Part shown: one piece after another, positions 1 to 6,060 of the stretch
Position numbering within the stretch: the first letter of the stretch is position 1
Layout of the letters: the number at the start of each line of letters is the position of its first letter
NCBI GenBank assembly: GCA_023429265.1
Contig: JAEYVS010000076.1
Span: 1 to 9,849, forward strand
Source of the DNA: Bacteroidota bacterium
GTDB lineage: Bacteria > Bacteroidota > Ignavibacteria > Tepidaquicellales > Tepidaquicellaceae
Reading direction: 5' to 3'
Length of the DNA stretch: 9,849 nucleotides
Program-made: the position numbers and the translations under genes
The notes under the pieces: model-generated
Database searches by the model: none
Told to the model about the DNA's origin: nothing
The model's input: only the letters and a program-made list of their open reading frames with translations

Positions 1-383
1 TCTTTTAAGAAAGGAAGAATTATTTTTAATTCCGATAAGGCAGGTGTAAATATTTCCCACGATTCATCACTGAAATATGGGGTTTGCTTAAATCTTTCCT
101 TAAGCTCTGTTTCCTTGTCCAGCCAGGCTGTCATATCATCGAGGGATTCCTCTTCGTAAACGGAAAAGTACAGACACAGGTAAGCAGATATTATTCTGCC
201 ATTCTCATCTTTCAGCTTACGCTTTAATTCTGATAATGATTTTACGACATCGGGTGTAAGTTTATCTTTGAACTTTTCATATTCGGTTTGATAATATTTC
301 AGGTAATAAGGATCGGCTGTGAGAGTATTCAGCAGGCATAATGCATCAAACTTAAATGACGGCTTTATATTCCAATTAGTCAC
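1..383 (-). CDS. Hypothetical protein, N-terminal part (runs off the left edge)
   Basis: An open minus-strand frame of 127 codons runs from a GTG at 381-383 to the window edge without a stop. The protein is soluble-looking, mixed charged and aromatic (begins VTNWNIKPSFKFDALCLLNT, later DPYYLKYYQ and WEIFTPAL) and rich in Lys, Glu, Leu and Tyr. I do not assign it to a named family. An in-frame TAA lies six codons upstream of the GTG, and no ATG falls in between, so GTG is the only reasonable start. There is no signal peptide and no good Shine-Dalgarno. An ATG at 395-397 in another frame reads only ATG CAG AAC CTG before a stop, so a one-base change could have moved the original start. It lies downstream of the GH130 gene but behind a strong terminator, so it is probably a separate unit. 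The reading frame is well supported; the function and exact start are not. Confidence 0.6.
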   Translation of the reverse strand, partial: MTNWNIKPSFKFDALCLLNTLTADPYYLKYYQTEYEKFKDKLTPDVVKSLSELKRKLKDENGRIISAYLCLYFSVYEEESLDDMTAWLDKETELKERFKQTPYFSDESWEIFTPALSELKIILPFLK

Positions 384-494
384 AGGTTCTGCATTTTGTT
401 ATAAACTTGAGTAAGAGAATTGAAAAGACTGGTACAAATTAATATTTCATAATCTATTTATGATATACGATATATCCAATGCAATATGTTTCAA

Positions 495-518
495 AAAGCG
501 GTGAATAATCACCGCTTT
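495..518 (-). terminator. Rho-independent terminator of the glycosyltransferase/GH130 operon
   Basis: A perfect 10-bp inverted repeat (AAAGCGGTGA, loop ATAA, TCACCGCTTT) lies 7 bases past the GH130 stop codon. On the minus strand the second arm runs into five Ts (plus-strand As 493-497), as expected for termination of leftward transcription. On the plus strand the T run is only three, so it should act mainly leftward. Its stem closely matches the other two terminators in this window. Confidence 0.85.
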
Positions 519-525
519 CATAATA

Positions 526-1497
526 TCAATAATGCTCTACCGTTTCGTGGGGTGGTCTTCCTTTTTCTTTTAGCCATCCTAGCAGACGCTTTACGCTTCC
601 AAACGCAAGTCCGATACATTGATCCGCCGCGCCGTAGTACATATAAATTGTATCACCGTCATCCTGCACAGTCATTCCGCAAGAGAAAACAACATTTGGG
701 ACATCGCCTGTTCTCTCGTATAGCTCCTGAGGTCCAAATATCCAGTTATCTCCACGCAGTAAGCATATTTCAGGATTTTCAAGATCAAATAGAGCAGCGC
801 CTAATCTATAGAGACATCCGCCTCCTGTCATTCGGACTCCATGGTAAATCATAAGCCAGCCATCAGGTGTTTCTATGGGAGGAGGACCAAGCCCTATTTT
901 AAAGGCATCCCACCATCCTCCATTACGGGATTCAAGCAAGATTTTATGATGAGCCCAATAAAGCAAATCATATGAATATGATATCCAGATATGAGATCCC
1001 TGATGTCCTGCCGGTCTGTGTATCAAGGCCCACTGATCCCCGAATTTACGCGGAAACATTGCCGAATTTTTGTCTTCCGGCGGCATTATAACACCACATC
1101 TTTCAAATGTAATAAAATCTTCCGTCATCGCAAGCGAGACTGCGGGACCGGCGTGAGAATACGCAGTATAAGTAACTGCATATTTATTGAGCTCAGGAAT
1201 AAAGACTACTCTGGGATCTTCTACCCCCCATAACTCTTCCGGATGATTATCCAGCTCAGGTGGAAATGTAGGCTTTTCATCTATCTCCCAGTTCGAAATT
1301 CCATCTTTAGAAATTGCTTTAGTAAGGTGTGAATGTCCTTTCATATCTTCACATCTGCAAAACAATAATGTCTTTCCGTCTTTTAAACGTACTGCGGCAG
1401 TATTGAACACTGAATTTATCTTATATGGCCATTGCTCCGGAATAAGGATCGGATTATTCTCATATCTTTTGAATAAAGGTTCATTTTTAGTTATCAT
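526..1497 (-). CDS. GH130 family mannoside phosphorylase/glycosidase
   Basis: A 323-aa five-bladed beta-propeller enzyme of glycoside hydrolase family 130, whose members phosphorolyse (or in some subfamilies hydrolyse) beta-mannosides and release mannose 1-phosphate. Visible family motifs, numbered from the ATG: NTAA at 32-35, CRCED with Arg48, Glu50 and Asp51, GVEDPR at 91-96 with Asp94 as the expected proton donor, MFPRK at 147-151, HRP at 160-162, GGWWD at 193-197, IYHG with His219, VPNVVFSCG at 266-274 and YYGAAD at 287-292. The Arg/Lys (PRK), HR and YHG positions resemble those binding phosphate in characterised phosphorylases, so phosphorolysis is favoured over hydrolysis. There is no signal peptide, so it acts in the cytoplasm. 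Length is normal for the family. I chose the ATG at 1495-1497; a GTG directly before it (1498-1500) is equally possible, and neither has a Shine-Dalgarno. It follows the glycosyltransferase gene by 25-28 bases in one operon. The substrate cannot be read from sequence: mannobiose, mannosylglucose or a mannosylated glycan are options. Confidence 0.92.
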   Translation of the reverse strand: MITKNEPLFKRYENNPILIPEQWPYKINSVFNTAAVRLKDGKTLLFCRCEDMKGHSHLTKAISKDGISNWEIDEKPTFPPELDNHPEELWGVEDPRVVFIPELNKYAVTYTAYSHAGPAVSLAMTEDFITFERCGVIMPPEDKNSAMFPRKFGDQWALIHRPAGHQGSHIWISYSYDLLYWAHHKILLESRNGGWWDAFKIGLGPPPIETPDGWLMIYHGVRMTGGGCLYRLGAALFDLENPEICLLRGDNWIFGPQELYERTGDVPNVVFSCGMTVQDDGDTIYMYYGAADQCIGLAFGSVKRLLGWLKEKGRPPHETVEHY

Positions 1498-1525
1498 CAC
1501 CAGAATTTAATTACGGTAAAGGTAT

Positions 1526-3847
1526 CTATGATACTTCTTTATTGATCGATAAAATATTTGGGAATTTTGAATCATCAGTCATGTGTATCAGGTTCCTTTT
1601 CCCGGCAATCTTAATCTCAAGCTGTGACATAAGATATGATAATGTCGACTCTGCTCCCTGATTTTGGTTTACTCTATCGGGATGAAGTCCGTCATAACAT
1701 CCCCCTGTTTTCTCATCTGCAACAGGTATATTCAAATCGTTCCTTCCAAGAAACCATTGAAAGGTTTTTATAGCTTCATTATACCAATTAATATCTTTAG
1801 TCACCCTGTATGCTTCCAGGCAGGCGGACAGCATTGCATGTGCTTCGAGCGGCTGCTGGTCAAAATATGCCCTTTCGCCTCCTTTTTCATAAAAGCCGTT
1901 ACTGCCTATTGGAGTGAAGTTTCCTCTCTCAGACGTTTGAATTTCTACCAGCCACTTTAAGGTTTTTAGACCTGCATCTGTCATACTTTTCGAACCGATC
2001 CATTGACCCGACATCAGAAGCGCGTGAGATAATTTTGCGTTATCATAAGCAAGTTTATTCTCAAACCATACCCATTCATCGGATGAATTTTTTCTGTACA
2101 ATGCCATCAGTTTTTTTGCCAGGCGAAGCCTAATCTTTTTAACAGCTCTATCTCCGGAATATCTGCTCAAATATTCATTTATTCCTATAATTGTATATGC
2201 CCAGGCACGAGGGGAAGTAAATTCCTCTACTTTTTCCAGGGCTTTTTCAAATAGTTTTCCTGCAAGCTTTAAAAGATCATTATCGTGAGATTTTCCCAGT
2301 AAAAAACCCAGCGCCCAGATAGTTCTACCGTGACTATCCTCTGAACCTGATTCCTCGAGCCATCTCCTGTCAAAAGACATAAAGTTTCTGAACCTCTTTG
2401 TCTTTTCGTTCCAGGCAAAATTAATAAATGCAAGATACCTAACCGCGAGATTATATGATCTGTACAGGTACTCATCTCCGGCTTCCTGCAGAAGTATAGT
2501 AGTTATTAGTGCCCTAACATTATCATCTATCGTATATCCCTCTTCATAATTTGGTACAGTATACTGAGCATGCTGGAGCATACCTGTATTATCGGTCATC
2601 CTCAAAAGGTGATCCAGGTTGAGAGACGGCAATGGAGTTATTCTGGGATTCTCGCCGAAATTCACAAAATGATTATTATTAATTGAATACTCTGATCTGG
2701 CTTTATTAAAGCTATCCATATACTGCTTTGCTACTTCACTCCACACCATTGTTCTACCGGCATTATACGCCTTTTTTCTCATTGAATGCATTTTCACTTC
2801 GTTATCCATCAGATCGATCACTTCCCTGGCAATTGCTTCTGAATCCCTGAACGGTACGATCCTGCCTTTGCCGCCTTTAAGAAGCTCCTTGGCGTGCCAG
2901 TACCCTGTACTTACAACTGCCCTGCCCGATCCGAATGCATAAGCTAATGTACCTGAAGTTATTTGATGTTCATTTAAGTATGGCGTTATATAAATTTCTG
3001 CGGCGCCTATAAACTCTATTAGCTCTTCTATCTCTACAAAACCATTATAAAATTTCACATTACCGGATACCCCAAGCTCCTCTGCCAGAGCCTCAAGCGA
3101 TTCCCTGTAAGTTTCTCCTTCAGAAGCGACTACGTGAGGGTGAGTAGCTCCCACCACCAGGTAAACCACATCCGGATGCTTCTTAACTATCTCCGGCAAT
3201 GCGGATATCACATACTCCAGACCTTTACCTCTTGAAAGCAATCCAAACGTTAAAAGAACAGTCTTTCCTTCAACTTCAAATTTGTCTTTGAAAAAGTTTG
3301 GATCAATAAATGGAACATCTGGTATTCCGTGATGAATAAAGTCTATCCTCTCTTCCGGTACGTTATATACATCCATCAAAAACTCTTTCCCTATTTCACT
3401 CATAGTCACAACTCTATTCGATAGCTCCGCAATGTCAGAAAGAACTTTCTTCTGCATATTATTCGGATTTTGCAAAATCGTATGAAATGTAGTTACAACC
3501 GGGGTTTTAATTTTATCGAGGATCTGGAGAATAAGACTTCCATTTTTACCACCGAAAATTCCAAACTCATGCTGAAGACATACTACATCGAAATTATTTA
3601 TATTAATGAAGTCAGCCGCGCTCTTATATGAGTTAATGTCGTCTTCATCGATATCAAACCTCACATTGGAAGGATAATTATATCCATCCTTGATGTCATT
3701 AATTGGCATTACAATATTGTATAGATTTGGGTATTTCGACGTCAATGCGCCGCATAGGTCTGAAGTAAAGGTTGCAATTCCGCATTTGCGGGGAAGATGA
3801 TTTCCTATTATAGCAATGCGGTTAACCAATTTTTCCTGTTTATTCAT
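1526..3847 (-). CDS. GT4-type glycosyltransferase fused to a C-terminal six-hairpin-glycosidase-like domain
   Basis: A 773-aa cytoplasmic protein with two modules. Residues ~10-385 form a GT-B glycosyltransferase of the GT4/GT1 superfamily: KCGIATFTSDL at 21-31, QHEFG at 92-96, TTFHTIL at 119-125, HHGIPDVP at 172-179, the donor-phosphate motif FGLLSRGKGLEYVI at 201-214 (Arg206, Lys208), VVGATHPHV at 231-239, and NEHQITSGTLAYAFGSGRAV at 292-311. Residues ~410-745 are a helical module with DDNVRAL at 441-447, SEDSHGR at 502-508, FENKLAYDNAKLSHAL at 595-610, FDQQPLEAH at 662-670 and NQGAESTLSYL at 729-739. The pattern of repeated helical pairs with conserved acidic residues resembles (alpha/alpha)6-barrel carbohydrate enzymes; its activity is unknown. 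The expected second Glu of the GT4 EX7E motif is Leu301. Sugar donor and acceptor are undetermined. The ATG start has a weak upstream AGGG. The GH130 partner suggests a mannose-containing product (inference). Confidence 0.9.
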   Translation of the reverse strand: MNKQEKLVNRIAIIGNHLPRKCGIATFTSDLCGALTSKYPNLYNIVMPINDIKDGYNYPSNVRFDIDEDDINSYKSAADFININNFDVVCLQHEFGIFGGKNGSLILQILDKIKTPVVTTFHTILQNPNNMQKKVLSDIAELSNRVVTMSEIGKEFLMDVYNVPEERIDFIHHGIPDVPFIDPNFFKDKFEVEGKTVLLTFGLLSRGKGLEYVISALPEIVKKHPDVVYLVVGATHPHVVASEGETYRESLEALAEELGVSGNVKFYNGFVEIEELIEFIGAAEIYITPYLNEHQITSGTLAYAFGSGRAVVSTGYWHAKELLKGGKGRIVPFRDSEAIAREVIDLMDNEVKMHSMRKKAYNAGRTMVWSEVAKQYMDSFNKARSEYSINNNHFVNFGENPRITPLPSLNLDHLLRMTDNTGMLQHAQYTVPNYEEGYTIDDNVRALITTILLQEAGDEYLYRSYNLAVRYLAFINFAWNEKTKRFRNFMSFDRRWLEESGSEDSHGRTIWALGFLLGKSHDNDLLKLAGKLFEKALEKVEEFTSPRAWAYTIIGINEYLSRYSGDRAVKKIRLRLAKKLMALYRKNSSDEWVWFENKLAYDNAKLSHALLMSGQWIGSKSMTDAGLKTLKWLVEIQTSERGNFTPIGSNGFYEKGGERAYFDQQPLEAHAMLSACLEAYRVTKDINWYNEAIKTFQWFLGRNDLNIPVADEKTGGCYDGLHPDRVNQNQGAESTLSYLMSQLEIKIAGKRNLIHMTDDSKFPNILSINKEVS

Positions 3848-3886
3848 AATTCCCTATTAAACATTTATAATTTAAAGACTTGGAAA

Positions 3887-3918
3887 GCATTTTAAGGTAC
3901 TCTATACATAGAGCAAAA
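3887..3918 (-). promoter_or_regulatory. Weak candidate promoter of the glycosyltransferase/GH130 operon
   Basis: On the minus strand TTTTG (plus 3914-3918) is followed after exactly 19 bases by TAAAATGC (plus 3887-3894), about 40 bases before the ATG. The -33 element and the spacing match the Bacteroidota consensus and the promoter at 5925-5956. The -7 element keeps only TA and one of the four TTTG positions, so the call is weak. A 14-bp dyad fills the spacer next to the -33 box. Confidence 0.3.
3900..3913. promoter_or_regulatory. Operator-like dyad upstream of the glycosyltransferase
   Basis: A perfect inverted repeat, CTCTAT-AC-ATAGAG, lies 53 bases upstream of the glycosyltransferase ATG, inside the spacer of the candidate promoter. 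It shares the CTATnnATAG core with the dyad at 5967-5980. The symmetry is seen directly. Its use by a regulator is inference, since a short AT-rich dyad can arise by chance. Confidence 0.3.
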
Positions 3919-4065
3919 GAAGTGCCAAACGAAGTGGCGTATAATGTATTATTTAAACAAATATTTATTAGATGTTGTTCTGACTGAAATGTGGCATAAC
4001 TGACTCGAATTCTCACTTTTTAGACATATCGCGTTACTGAAGAAAAGTTTAAATCCTATTTTAAA

Positions 4066-4098
4066 TGAAAAAAGCGATATGGTTCATCGCTTTTTTCA
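4066..4098 (-). terminator. Hairpin terminator of the propeller-protein gene
   Basis: A perfect 13-bp stem (TGAAAAAAGCGAT pairing with ATCGCTTTTTTCA around a 7-base loop) lies 21 bases beyond the stop of the FG-GAP gene. On the minus strand the second arm carries six Ts. The stem is nearly symmetrical in A/T flanks, so it could also work rightward, but no plus-strand gene ends here. Confidence 0.85.
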
Positions 4099-4119
4099 AA
4101 AGTATGACATTTTAAGGAA

Positions 4120-5895
4120 TTATTTGATCAACATCATTTTTCTGCTTTCGAAAAAATTTTCCGTTTCTAATCTATAGAAATATATTCCACCGGACAAATG
4201 GGATCCGTCAAAGGCATATCTATAATTTCCTGGTTGGAATTCACGGTTCACTAATACGGCAATTTCTTTTCCTACGACATCGTAAACTGATAATTTAGCC
4301 ACGCTAACTGAAGGCAAGTTAAACTCAATAAGGGTTGCCGGGTTAAATGGATTGGGATAGTTCTGGAAAAGAGCAAATTTTTCGGGAATCTCCGTACCCA
4401 GCTGGCTCACTCCTACGGAAAGCGATTCTCCTTCCACAGCTTCGTAAAATTTATTGACATCCCTGGCACCATATCTGTCCATAGTTCCGGAAGGCCATCT
4501 GATGAAAACTGAATCTACAACGGCAGAGTTACCCAGCCCAAAGTGCTGCTGAAGATTTTGGGAGCAATATCCGTCCTGCCCCTGAACTACACGCTTCTGA
4601 TATACTGTATTACCATTTATGATTGATTTTACGGTAATAACTGCTCCAATACCCGATGTATTTGAGGTTGTACCTTTACAGTCGATAGTGATCCATTTAT
4701 TTCCCGATACATCGTCATTACGGAATAATATATTATTGTTACTGCCTCCGCCGCCGGTCACACGCGCGCCAAACATATCGAGATCACCGTCTTTATCGTA
4801 ATCGCCCCACGAATGCCCGTAAGTCCAGCCTGCGTCATTTACTATCGGACTCCCGGTGATCTTTTCAAATTCAAGAGAATCATTTTCCATAAGTAAATTC
4901 TTATACAATGAGTTATTATGCAATCCGCTACCATATGCCGCAGTGACAAAAAGATCAAGGTCACCATCATTATCGTAATCGATCCACGAACTGGATGCGG
5001 ACTGACCTACGGTTTGAACAACGGGTCCGGTGGTAACTTTAGTGAAACTTCCTGTACCGTCATTCAGATAAAGACAATCGACCTGCCCCCAATTACCCAC
5101 AAAAACATCCATATCACCGTCATTATCTATGTCTCCCCAGCTCGATGTCCAGGAATTACCAACATCATTGACCAGATCTCCTGTCGTTACTTTATCAAAA
5201 ACTCCAAAACCTCCATTTGAATATAAGTTATTTTTCTGATTGTTTTCATTTGTAATGAAAAGATCCTGCTCACCGTCATTGTCATAGTCTATCCAGTTTA
5301 CTCCGCGTGATGTAAATGCCTCTGGGACTATTACACTATCCATCTTTATGAAATCTCCGGCTCCGTTATTCCTGTACAGGTAATTAAAGAAGGGCGGATC
5401 ACTGTTCGTGACATACAGATCGAGATAACCATCATTATCGTAATCACCCCAGGAACACGTTTCTGAGTGACCTCCGTCATTTGAGACAATACTTGAACTC
5501 ATAAATGTGAAGTTCCCTCCACCATCGTTCTTATAAAGAAAATTATTCTGTCCATACCAGTTGACCACACATAGATCGGGATTCCCGTCATTATTATAGT
5601 CCCCCCACGAGGCACCGTCTGATTTTCCGTTGTCCATCACCAGGGGCTGCCCTGAGATCTTTGTAAAAGAGCCGTCACCGTTATTACGATATAAGAAGTT
5701 ATTCTGTCCTGCCGAAGGACCGTTGGTCACAAAAAGATCCAGAAAACCATCTTTGTCATAATCGATCCAGGTAACGGCTCTTGAGTCGCCGCCGTCTGTA
5801 ACAACTACACCCGTGGTTATTTTTGTAAAGTCCTGAGCTGGGGCAGTTGCCGTTATAACCCCAAAAAATAAAACTAACACAATATATTTCTTCAT
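4120..5895 (-). CDS. Exported FG-GAP/VCBS beta-propeller protein with ASPIC/UnbV domain and T9SS sorting domain
   Basis: A 591-aa secreted or cell-surface protein. Residues 1-20 form a signal peptide (MKK, hydrophobic core, likely cleavage after APAQ or APA). Seven FG-GAP/VCBS repeats follow, each with a calcium-loop type D-x-D/N-x-D-G-x-x-D motif beginning at residues 45, 99, 151, 203, 255, 306 and 365. Seven units suggest a seven-bladed propeller. Residues ~415-485 match the ASPIC/UnbV domain (GIGAVI, VVQGQDGYCSQN, HFGLG, IRWPSG), which accompanies these repeats in CRTAC1-like proteins. Residues ~505-591 are a T9SS type A sorting domain (FALFQNYPNPFNPATLIEFN, YDVVGKEIAVLV, LSGGIYFYRLE, MMLIK), so the protein crosses the inner membrane by Sec and the outer membrane by T9SS, and is then released or anchored. 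Ligand or partner is unknown; such proteins often bind calcium, glycans or other proteins. The start is fixed by the signal peptide and a close promoter; there is no Shine-Dalgarno. Confidence 0.95.
   Translation of the reverse strand: MKKYIVLVLFFGVITATAPAQDFTKITTGVVVTDGGDSRAVTWIDYDKDGFLDLFVTNGPSAGQNNFLYRNNGDGSFTKISGQPLVMDNGKSDGASWGDYNNDGNPDLCVVNWYGQNNFLYKNDGGGNFTFMSSSIVSNDGGHSETCSWGDYDNDGYLDLYVTNSDPPFFNYLYRNNGAGDFIKMDSVIVPEAFTSRGVNWIDYDNDGEQDLFITNENNQKNNLYSNGGFGVFDKVTTGDLVNDVGNSWTSSWGDIDNDGDMDVFVGNWGQVDCLYLNDGTGSFTKVTTGPVVQTVGQSASSSWIDYDNDGDLDLFVTAAYGSGLHNNSLYKNLLMENDSLEFEKITGSPIVNDAGWTYGHSWGDYDKDGDLDMFGARVTGGGGSNNNILFRNDDVSGNKWITIDCKGTTSNTSGIGAVITVKSIINGNTVYQKRVVQGQDGYCSQNLQQHFGLGNSAVVDSVFIRWPSGTMDRYGARDVNKFYEAVEGESLSVGVSQLGTEIPEKFALFQNYPNPFNPATLIEFNLPSVSVAKLSVYDVVGKEIAVLVNREFQPGNYRYAFDGSHLSGGIYFYRLETENFFESRKMMLIK
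4717..5829 (-). repeat. Seven in-gene FG-GAP repeats (about 52 codons each)
   Basis: The DYDNDGxLD-type loops recur at 54, 52, 52, 52, 51 and 59 residue intervals, giving a DNA period close to 156 bases. Each unit also repeats an NNxLYRNNGxGxF-type strand and a G-x-S-W-G/I-D-Y lead-in. The units differ in sequence, so the array is old and not a recent tandem expansion. Confidence 0.85.
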
Positions 5896-5924
5896 TTGAT
5901 TATTGATTATTTCAGTTATAAATA

Positions 5925-5956
5925 CAAATTTATCATACGAAGAATAGACTTCAAAA
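5925..5956 (-). promoter_or_regulatory. Bacteroidota-type promoter of the propeller-protein gene
   Basis: On the minus strand TTTTG (plus 5952-5956), a 19-base spacer and TAAATTTG (plus 5925-5932) match the Bacteroidota primary-sigma consensus TTTG / TAnnTTTG. Transcription would start near 5918-5920, giving a leader of about 25 bases before the ATG at 5895. The match is seen directly; activity is inferred. Confidence 0.7.
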
Positions 5957-5966
5957 GAATTTGCTT

Positions 5967-5980
5967 ACCTATTCATAGGT
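5967..5980. promoter_or_regulatory. Operator-like dyad in the divergent intergenic region
   Basis: A perfect inverted repeat, ACCTAT-TC-ATAGGT, lies 11 bases upstream of the -33 box of the propeller-gene promoter and 80 bases before the divergent plus-strand gene. The core CTATnnATAG is shared with 3900-3913. CATAGGTTT, which includes one half of the dyad, recurs at 6049-6057 just before the plus-strand ATG. The position fits a regulator shared by the divergent genes, but this is inference. Confidence 0.3.
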
Positions 5981-6060
5981 TTTAGAGTATAATATTATCG
6001 AAACTTTATTCTATTTCTATCGAATATAAGGGTATAAATCGTAACAAGCATAGGTTTCCA

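Noticed and set aside
462..476. AT-rich dyad GATATA-CGA-TATATC-like sequence near the leftmost gene
   Set aside because: It is only A/T steps around an odd spacer, has no matching copy elsewhere in the window, and is not placed at a recognisable promoter.
486..854. A plus-strand frame of 122 codons overlapping the end of the GH130 gene
   Set aside because: It is antisense to conserved GH130 motifs and to the terminator, with no family resemblance or ribosome site.
3918..3940. Short hairpin GCCA...TGGC upstream of the glycosyltransferase
   Set aside because: A four-base stem with a seven-base loop is too weak to be meaningful.
4918..5220. A plus-strand frame of 100 codons within the propeller gene
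   Set aside because: It is antisense to the FG-GAP repeats; its regularity comes from the repeated calcium-loop codons.
5961..6005. A sigma-70-like TATAAT at about 5990 as a promoter for the 487-aa gene
   Set aside because: The nearest TTG box is 21 or more bases away, and no TAnnTTTG with a correct -33 partner exists on the plus strand; the motif is expected by chance in AT-rich DNA.
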